Positions 16,982 to 26,785 of a stretch of 64,000 nt of DNA are shown in pieces. Numbering within the stretch: the first letter of the stretch is position 1; every line of letters starts with the position of its first letter. Location of the stretch: NCBI GenBank assembly GCA_001580565.1, contig LRBF01000262.1:1-64000 (forward strand). The letters are read 5' to 3'. Made by a program: the position numbers and the translations under genes. The notes beneath the pieces are model-generated. The model was not told the origin of the DNA and did not search any database. It saw only the letters and a list, made by a program, of their open reading frames with translations. This DNA is from Caballeronia megalochromosomata. Its GTDB lineage: Bacteria; Pseudomonadota; Gammaproteobacteria; Burkholderiales; Burkholderiaceae.

Positions 16982-18217
16982 TCACGCCGTCGTATCGATG
17001 ACGACGCCGTGGTGGTGTCCGGCTTTACCGGACTCGAATTGCGGGCGGGGCGTATCGCCCCAGAACTTTCCGTTGCGCACGATCGTGCGCTCCGCAGGCA
17101 CGGCGGCAACGGCGGCGGCCGCACTGGGCGCCTTCACGATGACGAAGGTCGCGTCGTGACCTGCCTTCAATCCGTAAGCATCCTGTCCGAGCACGGCGGC
17201 GCCGGCGTCGGTCGCCATGTGCAGCGCGACGAGCAGTTCATCATCAGTATAGAAACCGGAGCGGTAGCCGATCAGCATTGCTCGTTGCAACATGTCGCCG
17301 TTGCCGTAGGGCCACCACGCGTCCTGGATGTTGTCGTTGCCGGTGAACACGCGCACGCCCGCCGCGCGCAATCGCAGGATCGGCGGGAACGCGCGATCGC
17401 CGGGGGCGTTGGTCATGATCGATACGCCGGCGTCCGCCAGCGCCGACGCGATGCGATCGACCACGCCGGGCGCGACATCGCCCAATGCGTAGGCGTGGCT
17501 GACGGTCACGCGGCCATGCAGGCCCGCTGCCTTCGTGCGCGCTGCAATGCGGTGCAACTGTTCGATGCCTTGCTGCCCGGGTTCGTGGAGATGGATATCG
17601 ATCTTCACGCCGCGCTTTTCGGCGATGCCGAAGACGATGTCGAGCTGGCCGTCGGCATCGCCGTCGAGTGTCGTGGGGTCGATGCCGCCGACCACCTGTG
17701 CGCCTTCGCGCGCCGCCGCGTCGAGAATATCCGCCGTGCCGGGACTGGAAACGACGCCCGCCTGCGGAAACGCGACGAGCTCGATATCGACGAGGCCGCG
17801 CCATTTTTCGCGCGCCTGCATGACGGCGTGGAGATTCGCGAGTCCCGTGCTCGCGTCGACGTCGACATGACTGCGCATGGCGACCGTGCCGAACGACGCG
17901 GCCTGACGAATCAGCGCATCCGCTCGCTCCGCGATGGGACGCGCGCGCGCCAGTTCCTGCTTTTCGATGGCAAGACGCTCACGCAGGCTGGCTGCGGAAC
18001 GATGAGGGCGCCAGCGATCGCCCACGAAGCTCTTGTCGAGATGAATGTGCCCGTCGACGAAGCCCGGCAGGACGAGATGACCTTTGAGATCGATGATTTC
18101 TTCATCGCCCGTGTCGGGGCGTTGCGAACCGATGCTGGCGAAGCGGCCGTCTTTTACCGCGAGGTTCAGCGGATTGCCATCGGCGTCGATGGCATTGACG
18201 AAAACGCGGTCGAACAT
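16982..18217 (-). CDS. second cytosine-deaminase-like amidohydrolase
   Basis: 411 aa, paralogue of the product of 13425-14624. Same catalytic set: H57 and H59 (DGHIHLDKS), H209 and E212 (IDIHLHEPG), H241 (VTVSHAYA) and D295 (TGNDNIQDAWWPYG). First gene of the leftward arm, followed by allE. A near-copy of the operator at 10431-10455 lies 111 bp upstream (18328-18352). Two paralogues of this family plus allE in one regulon suggest successive hydrolysis of a nitrogenous ring compound. Substrate not identifiable from sequence. Confidence 0.87.
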   Translation of the reverse strand: MFDRVFVNAIDADGNPLNLAVKDGRFASIGSQRPDTGDEEIIDLKGHLVLPGFVDGHIHLDKSFVGDRWRPHRSAASLRERLAIEKQELARARPIAERADALIRQAASFGTVAMRSHVDVDASTGLANLHAVMQAREKWRGLVDIELVAFPQAGVVSSPGTADILDAAAREGAQVVGGIDPTTLDGDADGQLDIVFGIAEKRGVKIDIHLHEPGQQGIEQLHRIAARTKAAGLHGRVTVSHAYALGDVAPGVVDRIASALADAGVSIMTNAPGDRAFPPILRLRAAGVRVFTGNDNIQDAWWPYGNGDMLQRAMLIGYRSGFYTDDELLVALHMATDAGAAVLGQDAYGLKAGHDATFVIVKAPSAAAAVAAVPAERTIVRNGKFWGDTPRPQFESGKAGHHHGVVIDTTA

Positions 18218-19010
18218 GCTTGTGCCTCAGTGATTCGGGACCTTTTCAACGCGTCCTGAACCGGTTGCGGCGGAGGGTTGCGTGGTCCTCGGTGTGGTGG
18301 ACCCGTACAAAATATAGGAGGCTCGGGGTATCGACAAATTAAATGTTCGAATGTGGGCTATCCATTTTCTGAATGACGTTGTGGTCAGCGCCGCGCTTAC
18401 GCGAAGGCGCCATACCCTGACGAGGGAAATAATCGACGCAAGCAAGATGCTGCTCAACATCGCCCGTTGAAAAGCAGCCGAGCGCCCATGCCAGAGGCGG
18501 AAATCGCGAAAGTGTGTTTGCCATCGCTTCGCTTCTATGTGCACGCACTGTCTATCCGTGACTTTCGTCAGTGATGGTTTTGCGTCACGACGAACCCGTT
18601 CACGCTCTTCGGCTCTTGGATGTTAATAAGTCTGCTGCCAGTTTTTTCCTCCTACTAATAAATATCTAATTCCTCACGGACACTATCCAGCTTAAGCGCA
18701 AGTGATTGATGTTTTTTCAAACGCGCATTGGGTGCCTTGTGTAATCAGGCAGGTTTTGCCTTCGGTCTGCAGCTCATTCCGACGGTCTTATCAAGTTAGA
18801 AAGCCTTTATCGAAATCGATTAATCACTTTCCTGGCAAAGCTCGAATTAGCAGGTATCACGTGCCATTGCCGGCTTCCTGTCATTCGTCATGTCCAGAAA
18901 ATCGGACATTGTCCAATCGACCTGTGCCGCCAGGAAAACCCGTCTCTGCGCGACTCGCAGACAAATTCGATGTCTTTTTTAAAAAGACTGCAACCAGTTT
19001 GGGGAAGATC
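18218..19010. other. 793-bp control region; low-GC towards the autotransporter
   Basis: The left part holds the leader of the leftward amidohydrolase gene and the operator at 18328-18352. From about 18590 to 19010 the DNA is clearly AT-richer than its neighbours. The autotransporter frame is open back to 18702, but the encoded stretch has no signal-peptide or domain character, so I treat it as 5' leader. No other gene seen. Confidence 0.55.
18328..18352 (-). promoter_or_regulatory. operator-like dyad, inverted copy of 10431-10455
   Basis: Read on the minus strand it begins ATTCGAACATTTAATTT, identical to the first 17 bp of the site before the porin gene, and ends in ATAC as that one does (22 of 25 bp identical). 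It is 111 bp upstream of the amidohydrolase start. Confidence 0.7.
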
Positions 19011-22000
19011 GTGTACATATTCAAACATTCATCGAATTGTGAGTCTGCGCGGACAGTAACCTCGGCGCTTTTTGTCGAGGATGGCTGCGGAGCCAGGCGT
19101 CGGACCATGGTTGCGCTGGCCCTTGCTACGCTGCTGGTTCCGGTCGCGGCGCGCGCCCAGTGCAATAGCAGCGCCAACCCCGCGCTGCCCGCGGCGCCGG
19201 CACAGACCAACTTCTCCAATCAGTCATTTGGCGCAGCGCCGCTTCCCGCGTATTACCTGAGCGCCGCGGGCAAGGCGGGATGCAAAGGCGCTGACGACGG
19301 CTCTTGGGACGGAAAGGGGCAGGACGGCTTCGCTGGTCAGTCGGGTGGTTCCTTTAACAGCGTCAACAGCGGAATTACTGTGAAGGGGGGCTCCGCGCCG
19401 ACCTTCATCAGCCCCACGATGGGAGCGGGATGGTCCGCCAATGGTGGTGCCGGCGGTGCCGGCGGACAGGGTGGCTATGACGACAATGGCTCCGCCCATA
19501 CGGGAAACGGCGGAACGGGTGGCAATGGCGGCGCGGTCTCCGTGCAGTTTAGCGGCACGGTGGGTCCCGACGCGAAAGGTGTCCTTCCGGAAGTAGCGCT
19601 CGACGTGGATGCCAATGGCGGTACCGGCGGAGTCGGTGCCGTGTCCAATGCCCAAGGCAGACAGCCGCTCTATGGCGGCAACGGGGGAGCGGGGGGACGG
19701 GGTGATCAGGTAGCGCTCGACGCCTCCGGCAACATTCAGTTCTACGGCGTCGGTCTGCGAGCGTCCGCCCTGGGCGGGAGCGGCGGCCAAGGTGGCGACT
19801 CACCCACTCCGGGTGATCTTCTCGTGGAAGGCCATGGAGGCAAGGGCGGCAATGGCGGCGCCGGCGGTACCGCGACACTTGCGTATCAGAACGGCAGCCT
19901 GACCGCCAGCACCCCGATAGGCCAGATCTTTCCGATGCAGGCTGAAGCCGATGGCGGTAAGGGCGGCAACGCTGGTGGCGCGTTCGGTGGAAGTGGCAGT
20001 TTTGGCGGGACTGGCGGCGACGGAGGTAACGGCGGCACGGCCAGCGCGGAACTCGGCAGCGGCGGCCAGATTGTTTTCTCCGACCAGATGCAACCGGTGA
20101 ACAGTCGGAATCAGCCGGGCAGCGGCGTAACGGCCACGGCGAATGGCGGAGCGGGCGGGGGCGGTGGCACAGCCATCGACGGCACGATCCGCAATGAGGG
20201 TGGTGCGGGCGGCAACGGCGGAAATGCCGGCAGCGCGAGCGCCACCGTCCTTGGTTCCATCGATTACACCGCGAATGTTCCGGCAGGGCAGTCTACTGCC
20301 GGGTTGATCGGGGGTGAGGGGGTGCTGGTGCAGGCCAATGGAGGCGCCGGCGGTGTCGGTGACGGCGCCCAGGGCGCTATCGTGGGTGAAGGCGGCAATG
20401 GTGGTAAGGCAGGCGCTGGCGGGAGCGCTTCTCTGACCCTTGGAGACGCGACGAACACGGCGGCAATCAAAACGAACGGCGCATATACCCATGGCGCCCT
20501 GGTGCAAAGTATCGGGGGCGGCGGGGGCAATGGCGGTAGTGTCAGCTTCGTGCTGTCCGGCACGGGCGGTGGAGGTGCCGCGGGCGGCAATGGCGGCGCG
20601 GTCACGGTGAACTCGGACCACGCCTTTGTCACGGTTGGCAGCACATCGGGCGAAGGCAGCATCCCGCTGATCGCCCAGAGCATCGGCGGTGGTGGCGGGA
20701 CCGGCGGCGACGCCAGCGGAGTCGCCGCTGGCGCGGGCTTCGAGATCGGCGGCAACAGCGGCCAGGGTGGCAATGGCGGTGCGGTGAAGCTCACGCTGGG
20801 TCAGCACAGCGTGTTTGGCAGCCTCGACCCGAGCGGTGGCGCCGGGATCCTGGCGCAAAGCATCGGCGGCTCCGGCGGCAATGCGGGCAACGCGACATCG
20901 AAAGGTGCGGGGCTGATCAGCATGGTGATCGGCGGTGATGCCCACGGTGGCGGCTCGGGTGGCCAGGTCACAATCGACAACGGCGCACTCGTCACGACAT
21001 ACGGTGACCATGCCGCCGGCATCAAGGCTCAGTCCATTGGCGGTGGTGGCGGCAATGGCGGCAACGCCACCACGCTCAACGGTGGCGGGCCTCTGTCGAG
21101 CGCTGTTGCCATTGGCGGACAAGGCGGCAGCGGCGGTCAGGCGGGCGCAGTTTCGCTGACGAATACAGGGCAGATCTCCACCTATGGTTCGGATGCCGAA
21201 GGAGTCCTGCTGCAAAGCATCGGCGGTGGCGGCGGCTCCGGCGGCAGCGCGACGGCGCGTGCCGTTGCGCTTTCGCCCAGCGCCAATATTCCCGCGATCA
21301 GCGTCAGTGTCGCGCTCGGCGGCACGGGCGGGACCGGCAACACCGGCGGCGACGTCACGCTCAACAATGCCGGTCTGATCACCACGGCGGGCGACAGCGC
21401 GATCGGCGTGTCGGCGCAGTCCGTCGGCGGCGGCGGCGGCACCGGTGGCGACGCAACGGCCGCGTCCTATTCCGCGTCGGCCGCCAAGGGGGCTTCCATT
21501 TCGGCCTCGGTCGCCATTGGCGGCAGCGGCGGTAGTGGTGGCACGGGAGGCGCTGTCAACCTGGCCAACTCAGGGTTGATCGCAACCATGGGCCAGGACG
21601 CCTACGGCGTGTTCGCGCAGTCGGTTGGCGGTGGCGGCGGCAATGGCGGCGCGGGCGATGCCGCGGCAACGTCGGCGGACGCCAAAGCCAGCTTCAGCGC
21701 GGCGATTGCGGTCGGCGGAACGGGTGGAACGGGCGGAACGGGCGGCAAGGTCGGCCTGACCAACGACGGTTCGATCGCGACGCGCGGCGATGGCGCCGAT
21801 GCCGTGTTCGCCCAGAGCGTGGGCGGCGGTGGCGGCGCCGGCGGTGGTGGTGCCGCCGCCGCGGCCGCTGGCAAGCTGGCCATCTCCGTGGGTGTGGGTG
21901 GCAAGGGCGGTGTCGGCGGCGACGGCAACACGGTGACTGCGATCAACAACGGCAACATCGTCACCCGCGGCACGGCCTCGACGGGGATCTTCGCGCAAAG

Positions 22001-25000
22001 CGTCGGCGGCGGTGGTGGCAAGGGCGGCAAGGGTGGCGCGACCGCGGGCGGCGCCGGCGGCTTCGACACGATCTCCAATGCCCAGGCCATGTTCGGCATT
22101 CTGGGTCAGGGACTCGGCCTGAAGCAGGATGCGCAGAACCTCGGCAACAATATCCTGCAGGTCGGCGTGGTCGGCGAGAAAATCAAGGCGACCTATACCG
22201 ATCTGAAAGCGATCTTCGCGCAGCCGCAGCCCGATTCGAACCCGCTCGGCACCGCGAACCAGATCAGCGTCGATGTGTCGGTCGGCGGCAGCGGCGGCGC
22301 GGGTGGTCACGGCGGCGCGGTGAACGTCACCGACACCGGCGCGATCGGCACCTTCGGCGCGCAATCCCACGGCGTCTTCGCGCAGAGCGTGGGCGGCGGC
22401 GGCGGCAGCGGCGGCGCGGCGAGTTCGGCCGGCAAGGCGAACAATGATGCGAAGGTCCAGACCACGATCGCCGTCGGCGGCAGCGGCCGCGCGGCCGGCT
22501 CGGGCGGCGCGGTGAGCGTCACGAAGGATACGAGCGGCACCATCCAGACCCAGGGCGTGGGAGCGTTCGGCATTTACGCGCAAAGCGTGGGCGGCGGGGG
22601 CGGCAATGGCGCGCTGGCGGGCGCCATCAGCGGCTCGCTGAAAAGCATGTCGATCGCGGTGGGCGGCAATGGAGGCGGGGCCGGTGACGGCGGCGCGGTC
22701 AGCGTAAGCACGTCCGACACCAGCATGGACACCGCGATCCAGACGATGGGCAAGCACAGCATCGGGGTCCTCGCACAGAGTGTCGGCGGTGGCGGCGGTG
22801 TCGTGACGACCATGAGCTCCGATGAGACGTTCGACCCCTCCAAGATCATCGTGAATCCTCAGGGACGGCTCGGCGACATCTACGGGATGCAACTGAGCTT
22901 CGGCGGTCAGAACGGCAGTTCCGGCAAGGGCGGCAAAGTCGATGTCGCGGTCAACGGCAACATCGAGACCCAGGGGCTCGACGCGCACGGCGTGGTCGCC
23001 CAGTCGATCGGCGGCGGTGGCGGCCTCGTGGTCGGCGGCCAGGTCAATCTGCCCGCGGGCGGCACCGGCGGGGCGGGTGGCGCCCGCGGCGATGGCGGCC
23101 CGGTCGCGGTCAATGTCAAAAACGGATTTATCGGAACGGACTCCGACGGCGCTTATGGCGTGATCGCGCAGTCGATCGGCGGCGGCGGCGGCTTCGCCGG
23201 CGATCCTTCGAAGGTGCAGTCGTACCAGTCCGGCACGGGCCTCGGCGTCAAGGCGAACAGCGGCAACGGCGGCACGGTATCCGTGGGCGTGAATGGCGCG
23301 CTGATTTCGACGTCCGGCAATTTTGCGCCGGCGGTCTTCGCGCAGTCGGTCGGCGGTGGCGGCGGGGTCGAGGCCTATAACGTCGACGGTGGCGCTCAGC
23401 AGGTGCTGGCGCGTGGCACAGCGGGTGGTGCGGGCGCCGGCAACGCGGTGACGGTCGCGCTGACCAACGGCGCCATCGTCCGTGCGTTCGGCGCGGGTTC
23501 GGACGGCATCCTCGCGCAGAGTGACGGCAAGTCATCGGGCCCGATTCAGATCTCGATCGATGCCGGCTCGTCGGTAACAGGGGGTTCGGAGTCCGCCCTC
23601 AAGTCGCACGGGGCGGCCATCCACCTGCTCGGCGGCACCAACAATCAGATTACCAACGCCGGCTCCATCACCACCACCTCCAACGGGCACTACGCGATCC
23701 TGGCGGAGAACGGCGCGGCGAACAACACGCATCTCACCAATACCGGGACCATCACCGGCAACATCAATCTCGGACCCAGCGCCACCAGTGTCGTCAACAA
23801 TCTGGCCGGCGGCGTCATCGCCACGCCCGACACGCTGAACGTCGGAGGCGGCACGGTGAACAACGCAGGTACGCTCAAAGTCGGTGGCGCCGGGTCGGTC
23901 AGCAAGACGGTGCTCACCGGCAACCTCGTACAGAGTTCGACCGGCGTGCTGAACGTCCAGATCGATCCCGCCAACAAGCGTTCTGGTGCCCTCGATGTTA
24001 CCGGTACCGCCACGCTTTCCGGAAAAGTGCAGGTCGACCCGGTGAGCTATCTGAAGAGTACGAGCCCCGTGCTGGCGGCGGCCGGCGGAATTCAGCCGGC
24101 CGCGACGCTCGCGGGTTCCTCGACGCCGGTCTACCGCTTCACGCCGGTGATGCAGGGCAACACCGTCGCCATCAAGACCGATGCGGATTTCGTGGGCGCG
24201 AGCAATGGTAGTTCGACCACACAGCAGAGCGTCGCAGCCAACCTGGACCGGCTGTGGAACAGCGCCGATCCTGCCTTTGCACCCATCTTCGGCGCGTTCG
24301 GTAACGTCGGTAGCGCCTCGGGCTATGCCCAGACGCTGACCGCTGTCTCCGGCCAGGAACTGCTCGGCATCGCTGCCGCGCGCTACCAGGCGAGCCAGGC
24401 ATTCGCGCGCTCCGTCTTCAGTTGCCCGGCGTTCGCCGACGACGATACCACCGTGAAAAAGCAGGGCTCCTGCGTGTGGTTCCACGCCGCGGGCATGTGG
24501 GAAAATCGCAGCGCCGACGCTTCCTTCCCGGGCTTCGGCTGGCAAGGTACGACGATGAAAGTCGGCGGTCAGATCGAGTTGCAGCCCGGCTGGTTCCTCG
24601 GTGGCGCCATTGGATACGAGACCGATCGCTTCACCGGCAACGACAACCTGACGAGCGCCAACGGCAATGCGCTTCTTGGCGTCGTCGCGCTCAAGCACGA
24701 GGTTGGGCCATGGACATTCACCGGTGCGCTGGACGCCAGCTACGGCTGGATGAACAGCTCGCGCGTCATCCCGAGCGCCAATGCGGTGGCGACCGCTTCG
24801 CCCGATTCGTTCAATGTGGGACTGCACCTGCGCGCGGCCTACCAGATCCCGTTCGACCGCTTCTACCTGGAGCCGGCGCTCGACGCCGATCTGAACGACG
24901 TCAATCTCCCGGGCTACACGGAGAGCGGTGCGGGCGCACTGAACCTGAAGGTGAATAGCGCGAACAGCGTCATTGCGACCGGCACACCGAATCTGCGGAT

Positions 25001-25286
25001 CGGGACGCGCGCCGAAATCGGGTCAGCGACAGTCGACGCCTATGTCGGCGCCGGGGTCAGCTTCATTGCAGGCAATAGCTACACGACCAACGCGTCGTTC
25101 GCCGCCGCTCCGGGTTACGGCAGTTTCACCAATACGCTCACCAATGCGCACGTCGCAGGCAAGTTCTCCGCCGGGGTGGAGGTGTATACGACCAAACACC
25201 TCGATGTGCGTCTGGAGTATGACGGCGTGGTTGCCGCACACGAGGTTGAGAATGGCGGCCAGGTCCGGCTCAAGTACCGGTACTGA
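19011..25286 (+). CDS. giant glycine-rich type V autotransporter
   Basis: 2091 aa from GTG 19011, which has GGGGAAG just upstream; an alternative start is ATG 19107. The 49-residue leader ends in a hydrophobic stretch and AARA, with RRR before it; in length it resembles the extended signal peptides of autotransporters but lacks their conserved Trp. The passenger (about 50-1800) is extremely Gly/Ala/Asn-rich and carries QS(I/V)GGGGG-type repeats, then a beta-helix-like zone (NAGTL, NNAGSITTTSNG). The last 290 residues (from about 1804) are a beta-barrel translocator ending in Tyr. It should be surface-exposed or released; adhesion is likely but unproven. Upstream DNA is AT-rich. No partner secretion gene is needed or seen. 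Confidence 0.85.
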   Translation: MYIFKHSSNCESARTVTSALFVEDGCGARRRTMVALALATLLVPVAARAQCNSSANPALPAAPAQTNFSNQSFGAAPLPAYYLSAAGKAGCKGADDGSWDGKGQDGFAGQSGGSFNSVNSGITVKGGSAPTFISPTMGAGWSANGGAGGAGGQGGYDDNGSAHTGNGGTGGNGGAVSVQFSGTVGPDAKGVLPEVALDVDANGGTGGVGAVSNAQGRQPLYGGNGGAGGRGDQVALDASGNIQFYGVGLRASALGGSGGQGGDSPTPGDLLVEGHGGKGGNGGAGGTATLAYQNGSLTASTPIGQIFPMQAEADGGKGGNAGGAFGGSGSFGGTGGDGGNGGTASAELGSGGQIVFSDQMQPVNSRNQPGSGVTATANGGAGGGGGTAIDGTIRNEGGAGGNGGNAGSASATVLGSIDYTANVPAGQSTAGLIGGEGVLVQANGGAGGVGDGAQGAIVGEGGNGGKAGAGGSASLTLGDATNTAAIKTNGAYTHGALVQSIGGGGGNGGSVSFVLSGTGGGGAAGGNGGAVTVNSDHAFVTVGSTSGEGSIPLIAQSIGGGGGTGGDASGVAAGAGFEIGGNSGQGGNGGAVKLTLGQHSVFGSLDPSGGAGILAQSIGGSGGNAGNATSKGAGLISMVIGGDAHGGGSGGQVTIDNGALVTTYGDHAAGIKAQSIGGGGGNGGNATTLNGGGPLSSAVAIGGQGGSGGQAGAVSLTNTGQISTYGSDAEGVLLQSIGGGGGSGGSATARAVALSPSANIPAISVSVALGGTGGTGNTGGDVTLNNAGLITTAGDSAIGVSAQSVGGGGGTGGDATAASYSASAAKGASISASVAIGGSGGSGGTGGAVNLANSGLIATMGQDAYGVFAQSVGGGGGNGGAGDAAATSADAKASFSAAIAVGGTGGTGGTGGKVGLTNDGSIATRGDGADAVFAQSVGGGGGAGGGGAAAAAAGKLAISVGVGGKGGVGGDGNTVTAINNGNIVTRGTASTGIFAQSVGGGGGKGGKGGATAGGAGGFDTISNAQAMFGILGQGLGLKQDAQNLGNNILQVGVVGEKIKATYTDLKAIFAQPQPDSNPLGTANQISVDVSVGGSGGAGGHGGAVNVTDTGAIGTFGAQSHGVFAQSVGGGGGSGGAASSAGKANNDAKVQTTIAVGGSGRAAGSGGAVSVTKDTSGTIQTQGVGAFGIYAQSVGGGGGNGALAGAISGSLKSMSIAVGGNGGGAGDGGAVSVSTSDTSMDTAIQTMGKHSIGVLAQSVGGGGGVVTTMSSDETFDPSKIIVNPQGRLGDIYGMQLSFGGQNGSSGKGGKVDVAVNGNIETQGLDAHGVVAQSIGGGGGLVVGGQVNLPAGGTGGAGGARGDGGPVAVNVKNGFIGTDSDGAYGVIAQSIGGGGGFAGDPSKVQSYQSGTGLGVKANSGNGGTVSVGVNGALISTSGNFAPAVFAQSVGGGGGVEAYNVDGGAQQVLARGTAGGAGAGNAVTVALTNGAIVRAFGAGSDGILAQSDGKSSGPIQISIDAGSSVTGGSESALKSHGAAIHLLGGTNNQITNAGSITTTSNGHYAILAENGAANNTHLTNTGTITGNINLGPSATSVVNNLAGGVIATPDTLNVGGGTVNNAGTLKVGGAGSVSKTVLTGNLVQSSTGVLNVQIDPANKRSGALDVTGTATLSGKVQVDPVSYLKSTSPVLAAAGGIQPAATLAGSSTPVYRFTPVMQGNTVAIKTDADFVGASNGSSTTQQSVAANLDRLWNSADPAFAPIFGAFGNVGSASGYAQTLTAVSGQELLGIAAARYQASQAFARSVFSCPAFADDDTTVKKQGSCVWFHAAGMWENRSADASFPGFGWQGTTMKVGGQIELQPGWFLGGAIGYETDRFTGNDNLTSANGNALLGVVALKHEVGPWTFTGALDASYGWMNSSRVIPSANAVATASPDSFNVGLHLRAAYQIPFDRFYLEPALDADLNDVNLPGYTESGAGALNLKVNSANSVIATGTPNLRIGTRAEIGSATVDAYVGAGVSFIAGNSYTTNASFAAAPGYGSFTNTLTNAHVAGKFSAGVEVYTTKHLDVRLEYDGVVAAHEVENGGQVRLKYRY
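20500..23530 (+). repeat. coding repeats: QS(I/V)GGGGG motif
   Basis: Fifteen copies of (A)QS(I/V)GG(G/S)GG, spaced about 35-110 residues apart, plus a degenerate last copy (LAQSDGKSSG), within residues about 498-1506 of the autotransporter. Between copies the sequence alternates between a glycine-rich turn (GGxGGxGG) and a short strand such as VxNxGxIxTxGxxAxGVFAQS, which looks like successive rungs of a beta-helix. Confidence 0.8.
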
Positions 25287-25334
25287 CAATAAACCGTCGG
25301 GACTGTTGCAGAGCGTCAAAAGCCGCAAGGTATG

Positions 25335-25374
25335 GTGCGTCGCGCCTCGATGTATCGATTCGAGACGCGCGCAC
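25335..25374. terminator. imperfect hairpin between convergent genes
   Basis: GTGCG...CTCGA pairs imperfectly with TCGAG...CGCAC around a short loop, between the autotransporter stop and the end of the CBS gene. No U tract, so this is only a possible terminator. Confidence 0.35.
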
Positions 25375-25409
25375 CGGTCAGCGGTGACGCCTGCGAAGCG
25401 TCGGCTCCG

Positions 25410-26105
25410 CTAGGTCGCCGAGGGTGCTCCAGGGGAAAGTCCGAAGTGCGCAATGACGTCTTTGACGCCCGGCACGTTCTCTGCCGCCACGCGAAGCGCA
25501 CTGGATTCGTCAGCACTGACGACAGGCCCCCAGAGATGCACGGTCCCGTTCTCGACGATGACGTTCGCGTGCTCGAGCGCCCAGGGGCGGCCGCTCATCG
25601 CGGCGAGCACGCCTTCGCGGATCGACTCGTCGCTGCACTCTGTCGTATCGTGCTGCTCGGGCGCCATGGTCACGAGCGCCCGAATCAGGGTCGTGCGGCT
25701 CACGATGCCCACTATCTTTCCGTCGCGCATGACCGGCACACGCTTGATCCGTCTGCGTTCGAACAGTTCGGCAATCTCGGCCACCGGACACCCTTCCGCG
25801 ACCGTCGTGACGTCGGTGGACATGACGTCTCTGACCTTTCGCCCGTGCTCCTTCACATACTGGCTCGCCAGCCCGGTCGTCGATTCGACCAGTTCTCTCC
25901 ACCATGCGCAACTCGTGACACCGGTTCCGATCTCCGTGCGATGGATAAGATCGCCTTCCGTAATCATGCCCAGCAGCTTTCCGGATTCGTCAAGCACGGG
26001 CATCCCGCTGATCCCGGCAAACACCATCGTTCCTGCTGCCAGGCGGACGGACATGTCCGGACTGGCGGAAATGATCGACGTCGTCATGATGTCGGAAGCT
26101 TGCAC
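25410..26105 (-). CDS. CBS-pair and BON domain protein
   Basis: 231 aa. Two CBS domains (about 5-58 and 92-146; AGTMVFAGISGMPVLDESGKLLGMITEGDL and RRIKRVPVMRDGKIVGIVSRTTL) bind adenine nucleotides, and a C-terminal BON domain (about 157-223; VHLWGPVVSADESSALRVAAENVPGV) is usually linked to membrane or lipid contact. No signal peptide. Such CBS-BON proteins are common stress-type proteins in Burkholderia. Convergent with the autotransporter gene. Specific role unknown. Confidence 0.88.
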   Translation of the reverse strand: MQASDIMTTSIISASPDMSVRLAAGTMVFAGISGMPVLDESGKLLGMITEGDLIHRTEIGTGVTSCAWWRELVESTTGLASQYVKEHGRKVRDVMSTDVTTVAEGCPVAEIAELFERRRIKRVPVMRDGKIVGIVSRTTLIRALVTMAPEQHDTTECSDESIREGVLAAMSGRPWALEHANVIVENGTVHLWGPVVSADESSALRVAAENVPGVKDVIAHFGLSPGAPSAT

Positions 26106-26291
26106 GCTCTTCTCCTCAAAGGAAAGACAGCACAGTCTTGCACGCCAATCATTCTACCGGCTGATTTCGATGCGATGTTTGCCGACTCCTCGGCTCGTAT
26201 CGTGCGCCGGCTGCAGCGGCCGCGCTGCCGAGTGACGCCGTGATGGTCAGCATTGCCAGGCGCGCCTTCAAGACTTCGTCGCTCCGTGCGG

Positions 26292-26612
26292 CTATTGCAA
26301 TAGGCTGACGCCAAGCGACTTGTTCCGAAGCACCACGACGAATTCGAACAAGGCGAGCGCGAGCGTCAGGCAGATGCCGATTATCAGGTGCGACGTCAGG
26401 TAGAGCGCCCCGGCAACGCCGACCGTGATCAGCATCCACGCAATGAAGTACACGTTCACGGCCGTCTTGCTCGGATGCTGTCCGAGAATGGGGTTGACTT
26501 CCGAGAATCGTTCCGGGTGGCCTGCAATGGTGAGCGTCTGGAACCAGTCGAACATCAGCGCCAGCAACGCCAGACCTACGCAAATCATGAAAATCAGCAA
26601 GATCGAAGTCAT
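26292..26612 (-). CDS. small inner-membrane protein (DUF5658-like)
   Basis: 106 aa with three TM helices (about 3-22, 52-72 and 75-97). A conserved-looking D22 and the loop EVNPILG resemble the pattern of DUF5658 proteins. The ORF extends to 26702, but ATG 26612 (MTSILLIF) begins directly with the first TM helix and is preceded by AGAGAG. The gene stands alone between the CBS gene and the exported-protein gene. Function unknown. Confidence 0.6.
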   Translation of the reverse strand: MTSILLIFMICVGLALLALMFDWFQTLTIAGHPERFSEVNPILGQHPSKTAVNVYFIAWMLITVGVAGALYLTSHLIIGICLTLALALFEFVVVLRNKSLGVSLLQ

Positions 26613-26785
26613 CGAAGTCTCTCTAGTCTGACACGCGCGATGATTTCGCGCGTGTCGTCTTCGTGGAACCGCACCATTCCGGTCATGCGGGCACGTTTGC
26701 ACCGGACGCGTGTCCGTCTCGTGACAATCAAACGAATGGTTCGGCCGGATGTCTCAATACGTTTCAGGGCGCGGCGGCCATGCGC

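Noticed and set aside
18227-18548. Short leftward frames before the amidohydrolase gene
   Set aside because: They overlap the operator region, lack ribosome sites and show no protein-like pattern.
20264-22849. Proline-rich reading frames opposite the autotransporter
   Set aside because: Pro runs are the reverse complement of glycine codon runs of the real gene.
20500-23530. CRISPR-like or tandem DNA array
   Set aside because: The repeats are imperfect, unevenly spaced and in frame with a single long coding sequence, so they are protein repeats.
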